Origin: Bacteroidales bacterium
GTDB taxonomy: Bacteria; Bacteroidota; Bacteroidia; Bacteroidales; Muribaculaceae
Assembly (NCBI GenBank): GCA_004552725.1
Contig: SFNM01000015.1
Span: 1-27,532 of the forward strand
DNA: 27,532 nucleotides
Reading direction: 5' to 3'
Of the stretch, positions 1-7,678 are shown in pieces (the stretch's first letter is position 1; each line of letters opens with the position of its first letter). The position numbers and the translations under genes were made by a program. The notes beneath the pieces are model-generated. The model searched no databases. It worked only from the letters and a program-made list of their open reading frames with translations, and was not told the origin of the DNA.

Positions 1-4
1 GCTA

Positions 5-1039
5 TTATTTGATAAGGCGGAATGTCTCGCGCGTTTTTTCTATTTCTTTCTTGAGCTCTTCTTCAGTAGGTAATACAAGCTTATACTTTGAGGAAAACAC
101 GTTAATATCATTGCGATTTCCTAAGGTATATCGTATGACGGCATCGTTCTTCTCTGCGCACAAAATGATGCCGATCGTTGGATTGTCCTCCGGCAATTTA
201 ACATCTGTATTATAATAGTTGACATACAATTGCATTTGACCAACGTCACCATAATCAGCTTTACCCATTTTGAGGTCAATCAGTATATAATTTTTAGTAA
301 TTACATTATAAAACACCAAATCAGGATAAAACGCATCGCCATCAATCACAATTCTCTTTTGCCGACCAACGAAGGCAAATCCCCTGCCAAGTTCCAACAA
401 GAATTCTTCGATATGATCTATTATCGCTTGTTCAAGTTGACTTTCTTTTATAATAGGATCTTCTTTTGCGCCAATAAATTCAAGAACAAAAGGGTCATGG
501 ACCAAACAAAGAGGGTTGAATGTTTCAGGCTTAGCAGGCCGATTGCTTACAATCAATTGTCTAATCTCGGATTCATGTTTTTGTGTTGACAATAATCTTT
601 CATAGTACTGAGTGGCGATTTGGCGTTCAAGCTGGCGTACACTCCACTGTCCATTTGATGCCTCTTGAGTATAATATTCCCGTGCTTTGGGATTTGTGAC
701 ACGCATAAGTTTTCTGTAATGCGACCAACTCAAATTGTGACACAGTGTGTCACAGTTTGGATAAGCCAAGAAGAATGACCTCATATTCCGCAAATTAGAG
801 GCATCAAAGCCCTTCCCAAATTCAGCTGTCAGCCGCAGTGAAATAGTCAATAGCAGTTCATCGCCGTAAGAGGCTCGAGAATTTCCACCTTGTGCCTCAA
901 CGATTATTCTGCCAATATTCCAGTAGGCTAAAACCATCTCCGTATTAACAGCAGAATAAACACGTTTACGTGCTTCGTTGATTATAGTACCAATTTGAGC
1001 GACAATATTATTTTCATCCACGATAAGATATGATTCCAT
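5..1039 (-). CDS. YhcG-type PDDEXK nuclease domain protein (DUF1016)
   Basis: A complete 344-aa protein of the YhcG/DUF1016 family. An N-terminal helical domain (about residues 10-150) is followed by a C-terminal PDDEXK-like nuclease domain (about 175-330). The nuclease core is visible as FYPDLVFYN with Asp240, then YILIDLK with Asp255 and Lys257, then GQMQLY with Gln268. Family members more often have ELK, so the D-x-K form is a conservative variant and the site looks intact. YhcG proteins are often found near restriction or mobile genes; their biological role is not settled. The gene is AT-richer than everything to its right, which suggests acquisition by transfer. It reads away from the lipoprotein operon's end towards the left edge, so its partners, if any, lie outside the window. 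The start fits a TAnnTTTG box about 47 nt upstream. Confidence 0.9.
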   Translation of the reverse strand: MESYLIVDENNIVAQIGTIINEARKRVYSAVNTEMVLAYWNIGRIIVEAQGGNSRASYGDELLLTISLRLTAEFGKGFDASNLRNMRSFFLAYPNCDTLCHNLSWSHYRKLMRVTNPKAREYYTQEASNGQWSVRQLERQIATQYYERLLSTQKHESEIRQLIVSNRPAKPETFNPLCLVHDPFVLEFIGAKEDPIIKESQLEQAIIDHIEEFLLELGRGFAFVGRQKRIVIDGDAFYPDLVFYNVITKNYILIDLKMGKADYGDVGQMQLYVNYYNTDVKLPEDNPTIGIILCAEKNDAVIRYTLGNRNDINVFSSKYKLVLPTEEELKKEIEKTRETFRLIK

Positions 1040-1085
1040 ATTCGTAACAGATTTGTTAAGTAAAAAATAGCTTTGATATAATTTG

Positions 1086-1118
1086 CAAATTTACAAAATA
1101 TTTCCTAAGCTCAACAAT
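1086..1118 (-). promoter_or_regulatory. Predicted promoter of the YhcG-type gene
   Basis: On the minus strand, TAAATTTG (1086-1093) matches the Bacteroidota -7 consensus TAnnTTTG. An imperfect -33 element, ATTG (1115-1118), lies 21 nt upstream. The start codon at 1039 would follow a leader of about 40 nt. Confidence 0.5.
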
Positions 1119-1138
1119 TAAACCATGAAAAAGGTGTA

Positions 1139-1170
1139 AAAAGAGCGGCGAGGTGGCTCGCCGCTCTTTT
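1139..1170 (-). terminator. Rho-independent terminator of the lipoprotein operon
   Basis: A perfect 14-bp inverted repeat with a 4-nt loop: arm 1139-1152, loop GTGG 1153-1156, arm 1157-1170. The GC-rich stem is flanked by A and T runs. It lies about 20 nt after the stop codon of the 719-aa lipoprotein gene. The flanking A/T runs would give a U-tail mainly for minus-strand transcripts. Confidence 0.9.
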
Positions 1171-1190
1171 GGGGTATGGGGATGGGTGGA

Positions 1191-3350
1191 TTATTCGTAG
1201 ACGAGTTCGAGGTCGTCGAGGTAGAGGAGGGAGCCTTCGCCACCTACGAAGTAGTCGCCACCGATGGAGGCGGAGGCGGTGACGCAGATGAAGGAGGGCT
1301 TAACTGTGACGCCGTCTTTGTAGGTGATAGTGATTTCGAAGGGTGCCAAGCCGCCGTCTTCTGCTTTGAAGTCAGCGTCCCAGATGATTTGGCCGAAGCC
1401 GATGACGTTGGAGCCGTTGGGGTCGAAGAGCTGACGGTCGGCTTTCTTGGTCTTGATAATCACGGGGTAGGTTTTGCCGCTATCGCTTTGGGATTTGGAG
1501 TTGTCCAACAGGGCCACATAGACGGTGCCTTTGTCGGTGTCGCCGGAGCCGAGGGCGGGATAGTCGGAGTTGGTGTAGTTTACGGTAGCGGGAGTGTAGC
1601 GAGCCCAACCGCGGAGCTTGGTGGGACGTGACGTCCATTCGCGGCCCCAACCGATTACGCCGTTCATGCCGTCGGTGCGGATGAATTCGCCCACGAAGAT
1701 GTTGCCGGCGGCGAACTGACCCACGATACCCAAACCTACATATTGCGATTTGAGGCGGACGGAGTAAGTGCCGCTGTGGACGAAGTCGGTGGAGGGTTCA
1801 GTGGGGTTGACGTTCATCAGAGGAGCAGATGCGGTGTTACCGGAATCCCAGAACATATCGTCGAGGGAAGCGGCGGGCACTTGAATCTTGTCGTTCTTCA
1901 CCCAGGAGTCGAAGCTGTTGTTGGGCAGCTGCTTGGCGTCTTCGGTGGTGAAGGAGTAGATGGTGGAGCAAGTGAATTCGCCGCTGGCGACGGTGTACTC
2001 GTACTTGGTGGAGGCTTCCAGACCGGATACCACAGCGGAGATGGTGGTGCCGCTAACTGTGGTTTCGGCAGCGGTCCAAGCGCTTGCGCCATATTTGCGG
2101 TACTTCATCACGGGTGTTTCGGCGTCGGCTTGGTTGAGCACGGCGGTGACGGTGGCGTGATGGGAGTAAACGTCCATCAGGTCGATGGGTTGAGTGGTCG
2201 CGGGGTCGTCGCTGACAACCACGTTGAGCACGGCGGAAGCCGTTTTGCCGTTAGCGTCGGTCACTTTTACGGAGATGGGGTATTCGCCGTTGGTGAGGGT
2301 GTCGAAGAAGGCCTTCTCGAAGTTGAGTTTGAGGGTCGAGAAGTCTTGGACGTTGTCGTAGGTGTATACCCAGTTGATGCCGCCGTCGTTGACCAGCTGC
2401 TTGATAGCTTCGCTCATGCCGAAGACTTCGAAGTCGTTGCCACCGATGCTGAGGGATGAGGCGAAAGCGGGGCATGAGAGCTCGAGGGCGGTCATTTTCG
2501 AAGAGGTCTTGATCCACAGGGAGCGACGGGGCAGAGTGCCTTGCTCGCCGCGCACGCCTTCGTTGATGTCGAAGTTGAAGCCTTCGATTGAGGGTGCGGC
2601 CACGATTACAACTTCGTCTTCAACCACCACTTCGGTTTCGTCGACCTCGATGGTGAGGTAACCGCCACCGATTTCAGTGGAGGTTTCGTTGCAACGGACG
2701 GTCACGGTGTACTGAGTGGCAGGTTGGATGTCGTCGATGGTGAACTCTTTGGTGTAAGCTTGTCCATTAAGGAGGGTGCCGGAGACGGTGCAGTTGAGGT
2801 TGGCGTCGCGGGAGTTGCGCATAAAGTAGCCGAGGCGAGTTTCGTCGGCGGCAAATTCGAGCGAGCCTTGGGAGTTGGCCACGGTCAACTTATAGTCGGA
2901 GAGGACATCGGCCACCGAAGAGTCCCATACTACTTTCACCACGGAGTTGGCGATTTTGCAGGTGATTTCGACGGCGGTGTTGCTGCCGCGGGTCACAGTG
3001 AATTCCTGACGGCCTTTGAAGTAGCGGTCGTCGAAGGAAGCGGGCACAGAGTCGCCGGCCCAAGCTTCGGCCACGTAGGTGCCGGCCACGAGTTTGATGC
3101 CTTCGGCGGGGAGGTCGGCGGGGGTGTCGAAGTGGCGCACCAAGCCGGTGGAGTTGGAAATCCAGATTTTGGTGGATTCGCGCAGCTCGTCGACGGTGGC
3201 GCGGGAACGCGCCTTCACATCCGAATTGAGGGTGGTGGAGATAAACACTTTACCTTCGCCTTTCACCTCAAACGGTTCTTCGCTGGAGCAGGCGCTCAGC
3301 GCAGCGGCGGCAATGCAACCGGCCGCAAGAAGTTTTACAGAGTGTTTCAT
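1191..3350 (-). CDS. DUF4493/PCMD domain lipoprotein (719 aa)
   Basis: Third gene of the lipoprotein operon. The signal peptide ends in a lipobox LSAC with Cys21. A DUF4493-like domain spans about 31-220, opening with GEGKVF and closing with TQYTVTVRC. A beta-rich middle domain follows (about 255-380), then a fibronectin type III-like domain (about 388-470, ending SFTTED). The C-terminal domain (about 474-719) resembles the PCMD domain, a putative carbohydrate-binding/metabolism module of Bacteroidota. The domain assignments are from family resemblance and no ligand is known. The protein is expected in the outer membrane, probably surface-exposed. It starts 2 nt after the stop of the 424-aa gene, so coupled translation is likely. 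Arg48 and Arg50 lie in a motif shared with both paralogues. It could be an adhesin, a glycan-binding protein or a fimbria-like subunit. Confidence 0.85.
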   Translation of the reverse strand: MKHSVKLLAAGCIAAAALSACSSEEPFEVKGEGKVFISTTLNSDVKARSRATVDELRESTKIWISNSTGLVRHFDTPADLPAEGIKLVAGTYVAEAWAGDSVPASFDDRYFKGRQEFTVTRGSNTAVEITCKIANSVVKVVWDSSVADVLSDYKLTVANSQGSLEFAADETRLGYFMRNSRDANLNCTVSGTLLNGQAYTKEFTIDDIQPATQYTVTVRCNETSTEIGGGYLTIEVDETEVVVEDEVVIVAAPSIEGFNFDINEGVRGEQGTLPRRSLWIKTSSKMTALELSCPAFASSLSIGGNDFEVFGMSEAIKQLVNDGGINWVYTYDNVQDFSTLKLNFEKAFFDTLTNGEYPISVKVTDANGKTASAVLNVVVSDDPATTQPIDLMDVYSHHATVTAVLNQADAETPVMKYRKYGASAWTAAETTVSGTTISAVVSGLEASTKYEYTVASGEFTCSTIYSFTTEDAKQLPNNSFDSWVKNDKIQVPAASLDDMFWDSGNTASAPLMNVNPTEPSTDFVHSGTYSVRLKSQYVGLGIVGQFAAGNIFVGEFIRTDGMNGVIGWGREWTSRPTKLRGWARYTPATVNYTNSDYPALGSGDTDKGTVYVALLDNSKSQSDSGKTYPVIIKTKKADRQLFDPNGSNVIGFGQIIWDADFKAEDGGLAPFEITITYKDGVTVKPSFICVTASASIGGDYFVGGEGSLLYLDDLELVYE

Positions 3351-3352
3351 TG

Positions 3353-4627
3353 TTATTCTACTACGAAGGTTAATGTTTTAGCCACCTGATGGTTTTTGTT
3401 ATCGGTGACAGAGATAGTGAAGTTGTGAGTGCCTGGGAAATTATTCAGAAGGCCAATAAAATTGGTGATATCGAAAGGCACGTGAGTTTGGTCGATAACA
3501 TCGCTGCCAATGGCGAGGCCGAGGCCATCAGGACCAAGAGTAGAGGCTTTGTCGCCGGGGTAAGCAAGGTCAAAAGTAGCGATACCCAATTGGTCAATCG
3601 TTGCAGTGAAGTTCGCGTTGGTGGATGCGATGTTGACGATAAGGTGAGCCACACCGTCGGGAGCGTAGATGTCAACCACACCGTTCATACCTTCGACGGG
3701 TGTGTTGGGGGTGTCGAAAGAAAGTTCTTCGGCCACGAAGGTGATGGTTTCTTCGCCGGGTTCGGGGTCGGTGCCTGGACCGGGATCGGGATCGGGGTCG
3801 GTGCCGGGCTCGTCGAAGTCTTCATCGCCGGGACGGGTGCCGCTTTCGTTATCTTCGCTCACGTCGACACCGCCGTTGATGGCGCTATCGGTGACGGACA
3901 CGTCCACGTTGATGCCTTCACCCGGGTTGATGTTGCCGGTTTCTTCAGGCGGAGTGGTGGGGTTATCCTTGAGGTCGAAGGTGATGATGCGGTGCTGACC
4001 GGCGGCGATGTCGGTATATGTCTTGATGATGTTCTCGCGATAGCCCTTGACGGTGCCGGTGAATACGGCGGTGAGGGTCGTAGAACCATCAAGCACGGCG
4101 AAGAAGCCCGAGCGGGTTTCGGCGGGAGTGAAGGTGAGTTTGCCTTCGTCGTTGGCGCTGATTTCCACCTTCACATCGTCGGCCATTTCAGCGCGGAGGG
4201 CATCGGTGAACACTACCGACACTTTCAGCGAAGCGAATTTGCAGGATACGACGCCGATTTCGGTCACCTTATTTGCTTCGATGGTGAAGTTCTTGGAGCC
4301 GAGGAAGTAAGGACGCGACCATTCAGCCTTTTGGACTTCGTGGGATTGCACTTCCACGCGGTAGTCGCCCGGTTCGAGGGAGAAAATTTCGGGCATGGTG
4401 GCGTAGGTCCATTGGTTGACCACCTGATTTTGGTTGTTGTAGACCTTGATGAGGAAGGAGGAGAGGTCGTACTCGGCGCGGGAGTTGACCACATCCATAG
4501 CGGAGGACACTTCGATGCCCATGGAAGCGAACGACACAGTGCCATCGATGGCGGGCTTCCATTCTTCCGAGCAAGAGGCCATAGTAGCTGCCACGAAGGC
4601 GAGCATAGCTAATATCTTGGTTTTCAT
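3353..4627 (-). CDS. DUF4493 domain lipoprotein, short form (424 aa)
   Basis: Middle gene of the lipoprotein operon. The signal peptide ends MASC, with Cys19 as the probable lipidation site. A DUF4493-like domain covers about 25-220, ending in HRIITFDLK. An acidic, Pro/Gly-rich linker follows (about 221-293), including alternating DP and GP repeats around 274-292. The last 130 residues resemble the middle domain of its two neighbours. Unlike them it has no fibronectin III-like or PCMD-like C-terminus, so it is a natural short form or an ancient truncation; no frameshift remnant is visible after its stop, where the next gene starts 2 nt on. Arg50 aligns with the Arg motif of the paralogues. 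The function is unknown; a role as partner or anchor of the longer proteins is inference. Confidence 0.8.
   Translation of the reverse strand: MKTKILAMLAFVAATMASCSEEWKPAIDGTVSFASMGIEVSSAMDVVNSRAEYDLSSFLIKVYNNQNQVVNQWTYATMPEIFSLEPGDYRVEVQSHEVQKAEWSRPYFLGSKNFTIEANKVTEIGVVSCKFASLKVSVVFTDALRAEMADDVKVEISANDEGKLTFTPAETRSGFFAVLDGSTTLTAVFTGTVKGYRENIIKTYTDIAAGQHRIITFDLKDNPTTPPEETGNINPGEGINVDVSVTDSAINGGVDVSEDNESGTRPGDEDFDEPGTDPDPDPGPGTDPEPGEETITFVAEELSFDTPNTPVEGMNGVVDIYAPDGVAHLIVNIASTNANFTATIDQLGIATFDLAYPGDKASTLGPDGLGLAIGSDVIDQTHVPFDITNFIGLLNNFPGTHNFTISVTDNKNHQVAKTLTFVVE
3752..3813 (-). repeat. Short in-frame 6-nt repeats coding for a DP/GP linker
   Basis: Degenerate 6-nt units (gggatc, ggggtc and similar on the plus strand) code for the Pro-Asp/Pro-Gly linker of the 424-aa lipoprotein. 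In-frame slippage here would change linker length without breaking the gene. Confidence 0.6.
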
Positions 4628-4641
4628 AGGGGAAGTCGAAA

Positions 4642-7161
4642 TTAGTAAGTTAAAACAATGTCATCGATAAGCAGCTGCGAGCCGAGGTATTTGCCATCGG
4701 TTACGTTACCTAAATTGGGGGCGGTAATCCAGTCGTCGCTCTTTGTAAGAGCGTCAGGCACACAAGTTGAGAGGAAACGCACGTAAATCTTAGCGGCTTT
4801 CACATGAGCGGAATAGCTGAGATTTACGGTAGCTGTGGTATACGATGAGGCGGCACCAAGTTGGACAGCACCTTCGGCGATGATATTGCCCGAAGCATCT
4901 TTCACCCAAATGTATGCTTGGCCTTTGTCGGCGGCGTTCTTGGGTGTATACTTATATTTAAATGTGAGAGCGGAAGGACGCGAGGTGAAAGCGATACCAC
5001 AGTCAAGGTCGTCGGTGTTGAGGCTACCGGAAACATCGCTATAGCCTTTGGGACGATCGCTACGCGAAGAGCCGAGGTGGTACAAACCTGCATCGGCATA
5101 CTTCATCTCACCTGAGCATGAACCGATGGCTGTATTACCGGGACCCCAGCCAATTGTGCGAAGCAAAACAGCTGTACCGGACACAGCATCAGTTGAAGAA
5201 ATTGTGCCGGATGATTTGCAATAGCCATAATTCATACCTTTCGATGTGGTCATCGGATTGTTGGTGCCCCAGCCATCCGGGAATCCGATTCGCTGCCATG
5301 CGATTTTACTACTCAATGGCGCATTAGATTGAGCATCCACTGTTGTGGCGCCATCGCAGTTGCCGTTGGGCAGCTGGGCGGCGGTTTCGGTGGTGAAGGA
5401 TGCGGTGGGGAGTTCGGCCACGCTGCCGGTGCCGGTGCTCACCTTCACTTGGTAGGAGGAAGAAGCGCTCAGGCCTTTCACGGTGAAAGATTTCTTACCG
5501 GGGTTGTAGGAGAAGTTGGCGCGCGAGAAGGATGCGCCGCCGTCAGCGGAAACATACACGGTGGCGGCTGCCAAGACTGCTTCGAGTTGGTCGCCGGTCA
5601 CTGCGCCTTGCAAGGTGGCGGCGGTGCAGTCGACGATGGCTTTGGTGGCGTATGCGCCGCCGGCGCTCACCGCGGGTGTTACCACAGCGGTTTCGCGGTC
5701 GATGGTCACGTCGGTGCTGGTGACGGAGGATGAAGTGCCGGCACCGATGATGGCGCGAATCTTCAGGTCGGAGGTAGCATCGGGGGTGGTCACTACGGCA
5801 GTGTAGCGGTTGATGGGGCTAACGGCGCGGGAGTTGTTGGTTTGCGCGGTGTAGGTCACGGGCATTGTGCTCCAAGTGGCGCGCTCGTTAAAGTATTGAA
5901 TATCAACTACGCCGGTGGGGTCGCCGCCGTTGTAGAGCAGGTCGATGGTAAGTTCGCTATCACCTTGAATAAGGGTGCGAGCGTTGGCCAATTCGAGATG
6001 GAGGTCTTCGGCGTTGATGGTGAGGGTGATAGGCTCGGAAGCCTTGGTCATATTGTCCTCAGCCACAAGGGTGATAGTGGTGGTGTTGTCGCCGCTCACT
6101 ACGGCAATCTTTTCAATCATGCCGGTGAGGTCGATGGTGGCCATCTTGTCGGGATTCTTGAACAGGCCGCGACCGGCAAATCCGAGGTTGGTGAGGCGTT
6201 GCTGGGTGGAGGCGTCGCAGTGGCAGAGGTCCACTTCAGCGGGCCAGCCTTGGGCGAGCAGGGTGGCGGAGATGGTGGTCATCTTCACGGCTTTGAGGCC
6301 TGCTTGAGCCACGATGCTGAATTTGGGCGATTGACCTTGGAGGTAACCGGGCACCACGGTCATCACTTGTTCGGGGGTGAAGCCGGTGTAAGTCACCACG
6401 GGAGCGGGAGCGTTCTCGATGTCGTCGAGGTTGATAGTTACGGGCTTTTCCACGGTGGCTTCATCGAAGATAACGGTGATTGAGGCAGCGCCGGCATCTT
6501 GGTTGAGGTCGATGGTCACGGTGTAGTGAGTTTTGGCGGCAGCAGTGAAGGTAGCAGCAAGGAAACGGTAGGATTTGCCGTTCTGCTTGGTGTAGTCCAC
6601 GTAGATTTCCACGTCGCCCGGGCGCAGGTAAGCAGGGCGAGTTTCGGTGGAGACGTAGTCGATGTAGTTGCCGCCGTTGCTATGGAGTTGAGCGCTCCAC
6701 GCACTCATATAGTCGCGGAAGTTGTCGGTGTACTGAATTGTGACCATGGTGTTGGCCAGTTCAGCGGTGAGACTCACCGGAGTGGTGACATTCTCGTTCA
6801 CCTCAATGGTTTGCGAGCCGTGGAAGTAGGGCTTTTCGAAGCCTTCGGAGTACTCGTCGCCGTAGAATGCTTCAAAAGTGTATTCGCCTATCTTAAATTG
6901 CTGATCTGTAGGAAACTCAGCCACGGAAGCCCAGGTGTTGGAATAGGAACCGTCGGCTGAAGTCAGTTTAACAGATAAGTCGTTGACGGTGATGTCGCCG
7001 GCCTCCACGCGCGAGCGCGAAGACTTTACATTTCCGTCAAGGTCAACTGTCGGGGATATTTTGCCGTAACCTTTCACGCCTGGAGTGTCACCGTCGGAAC
7101 AGGCACTCACTCCGAGCAAGAGGGCGGAGCATAAAAATCCCAAAAACAATGGTTTCTTCAT
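4642..7161 (-). CDS. DUF4493/PCMD domain lipoprotein (839 aa)
   Basis: First gene of the lipoprotein operon. The signal peptide ends GVSAC, with Cys21 as lipid anchor. The order is a DUF4493-like domain (about 31-220, from GYGKISP to HYTVTIDLN), the beta-rich middle domain shared by all three proteins (about 255-383), a first Ig/fibronectin-like domain (about 388-490), a clear fibronectin III-like domain (about 495-595, ending SFTTET) and a PCMD-like C-terminal domain (about 598-839, ending LLIDDIVLTY). It is thus the 719-aa architecture plus one extra beta-sandwich. Arg49 and Arg51 form the shared Arg motif. It is 14 nt upstream of the 424-aa gene. Surface location is expected from the lipoprotein signal; carbohydrate binding is only suggested by the PCMD name. 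I cannot assign a substrate. Confidence 0.85.
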   Translation of the reverse strand: MKKPLFLGFLCSALLLGVSACSDGDTPGVKGYGKISPTVDLDGNVKSSRSRVEAGDITVNDLSVKLTSADGSYSNTWASVAEFPTDQQFKIGEYTFEAFYGDEYSEGFEKPYFHGSQTIEVNENVTTPVSLTAELANTMVTIQYTDNFRDYMSAWSAQLHSNGGNYIDYVSTETRPAYLRPGDVEIYVDYTKQNGKSYRFLAATFTAAAKTHYTVTIDLNQDAGAASITVIFDEATVEKPVTINLDDIENAPAPVVTYTGFTPEQVMTVVPGYLQGQSPKFSIVAQAGLKAVKMTTISATLLAQGWPAEVDLCHCDASTQQRLTNLGFAGRGLFKNPDKMATIDLTGMIEKIAVVSGDNTTTITLVAEDNMTKASEPITLTINAEDLHLELANARTLIQGDSELTIDLLYNGGDPTGVVDIQYFNERATWSTMPVTYTAQTNNSRAVSPINRYTAVVTTPDATSDLKIRAIIGAGTSSSVTSTDVTIDRETAVVTPAVSAGGAYATKAIVDCTAATLQGAVTGDQLEAVLAAATVYVSADGGASFSRANFSYNPGKKSFTVKGLSASSSYQVKVSTGTGSVAELPTASFTTETAAQLPNGNCDGATTVDAQSNAPLSSKIAWQRIGFPDGWGTNNPMTTSKGMNYGYCKSSGTISSTDAVSGTAVLLRTIGWGPGNTAIGSCSGEMKYADAGLYHLGSSRSDRPKGYSDVSGSLNTDDLDCGIAFTSRPSALTFKYKYTPKNAADKGQAYIWVKDASGNIIAEGAVQLGAASSYTTATVNLSYSAHVKAAKIYVRFLSTCVPDALTKSDDWITAPNLGNVTDGKYLGSQLLIDDIVLTY

Positions 7162-7331
7162 TTTAGGAATTTGTTTATAGTTTTTTTTGCGATTAATATC
7201 AGTGTAAATCTGTGTGTATTATAGCAATAGGTAACTTATACCGGAATAGAAAAGCACCTATGGCCGGGGAGAGGGAGCACCTTACCGCACTTGAACTCAA
7301 GGCTTGGGATGCTTGCAGGGCAAAATCTTTG

Positions 7332-7366
7332 CAAAGTTAGTGATTTTTTGTCAAATAACAGCCAAA
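7332..7366 (-). promoter_or_regulatory. Predicted promoter of the DUF4493 lipoprotein operon
   Basis: On the minus strand, TAACTTTG (7332-7339) is a perfect TAnnTTTG box. The nearest TTTG (7363-7366) is 23 nt upstream, slightly wider than the usual 19-21. Transcription would start near 7325 and leave a leader of roughly 160 nt before the start codon at 7161, long compared with the other promoters here. Confidence 0.5.
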
Positions 7367-7428
7367 ATCAGCAAAAAGTTCTCAAAAGCACCAACTTTCA
7401 AGAAAAAATGACCAATGCCGCAAGCAGT

Positions 7429-7491
7429 GGCCGAATAAGCCGAATATGTCCAATTAGCCTAATTAGCCCAATTGACACAATTAGCCTAATT
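7429..7491. repeat. 9-bp degenerate tandem repeat, seven units
   Basis: Seven consecutive 9-bp units: GGCCGAATA, AGCCGAATA, TGTCCAATT, AGCCTAATT, AGCCCAATT, GACACAATT, AGCCTAATT. The consensus is about AGCC(T/C)AATT. It lies about 60 bp upstream of the predicted promoter of the lipoprotein operon. There are no spacers, so it is not a CRISPR array. Confidence 0.85.
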
Positions 7492-7620
7492 CGACCACCG
7501 AGCAGCCCCGTTGCCCCACATTTGCGACATTTCTTCACTTTTCATTTGGTTATTTACCTGATACTTAGATGATTACATCCTATTTTCCTGCTAAATCTCC
7601 TGTTCTACTGTGAAACTAAG

Positions 7621-7652
7621 CCGCCCGCGCTGCGAAATCTGCAGGCGGGCGG
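7621..7652 (-). terminator. GC-rich hairpin after the TonB receptor gene
   Basis: Outer arms CCGCCCGC (7621-7628) and GCGGGCGG (7645-7652) and inner arms CTGC (7630-7633) and GCAG (7641-7644) form a 12-bp stem with one bulged G. It lies 26 nt past the stop codon. The downstream sequence on the minus strand is only weakly T-rich, so it may be an imperfect terminator or a 3'-end stabilising hairpin. Confidence 0.6.
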
Positions 7653-7678
7653 TGAGGGGGCGAGGGGGGTGGACTGGA

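Larger units (their letters stand above)
7162..7678. other. Non-coding region between TonB receptor and lipoprotein operon
   Basis: About 517 bp with no credible gene. From right to left it holds the TonB-side hairpin (7621-7652), a 9-bp tandem repeat (7429-7491), a promoter-like motif (7332-7366) and a leader of about 160 nt that includes a GC-rich block (about 7243-7320) unlike the AT-rich sequence on either side. The short open frame at 7291-7572 is mostly the translated tandem repeat and is not accepted as a gene. Confidence 0.7.

Noticed and set aside
3389..4612. Long plus-strand open frame (407 codons) opposite the 424-aa lipoprotein gene
   Set aside because: It mirrors the codon structure of the real gene, has no recognisable domain or signal, and lacks its own promoter. 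Its length is explained by the G/C-rich third positions opposite.
7243..7331. tRNA or tRNA remnant in the leader of the lipoprotein operon
   Set aside because: Some segments look tRNA-like, but no cloverleaf with acceptor, anticodon and T arms could be built on either strand.
7429..7491. Possible CRISPR array
   Set aside because: Units are 9 bp, contiguous and degenerate, with no spacers and no cas genes in the window.
7291..7572. 93-codon plus-strand open frame between the lipoprotein operon and the TonB receptor
   Set aside because: Its middle is the translated 9-bp tandem repeat (ISLISPIDTISLIRP), it crosses a promoter-like motif, and it resembles no protein I know.
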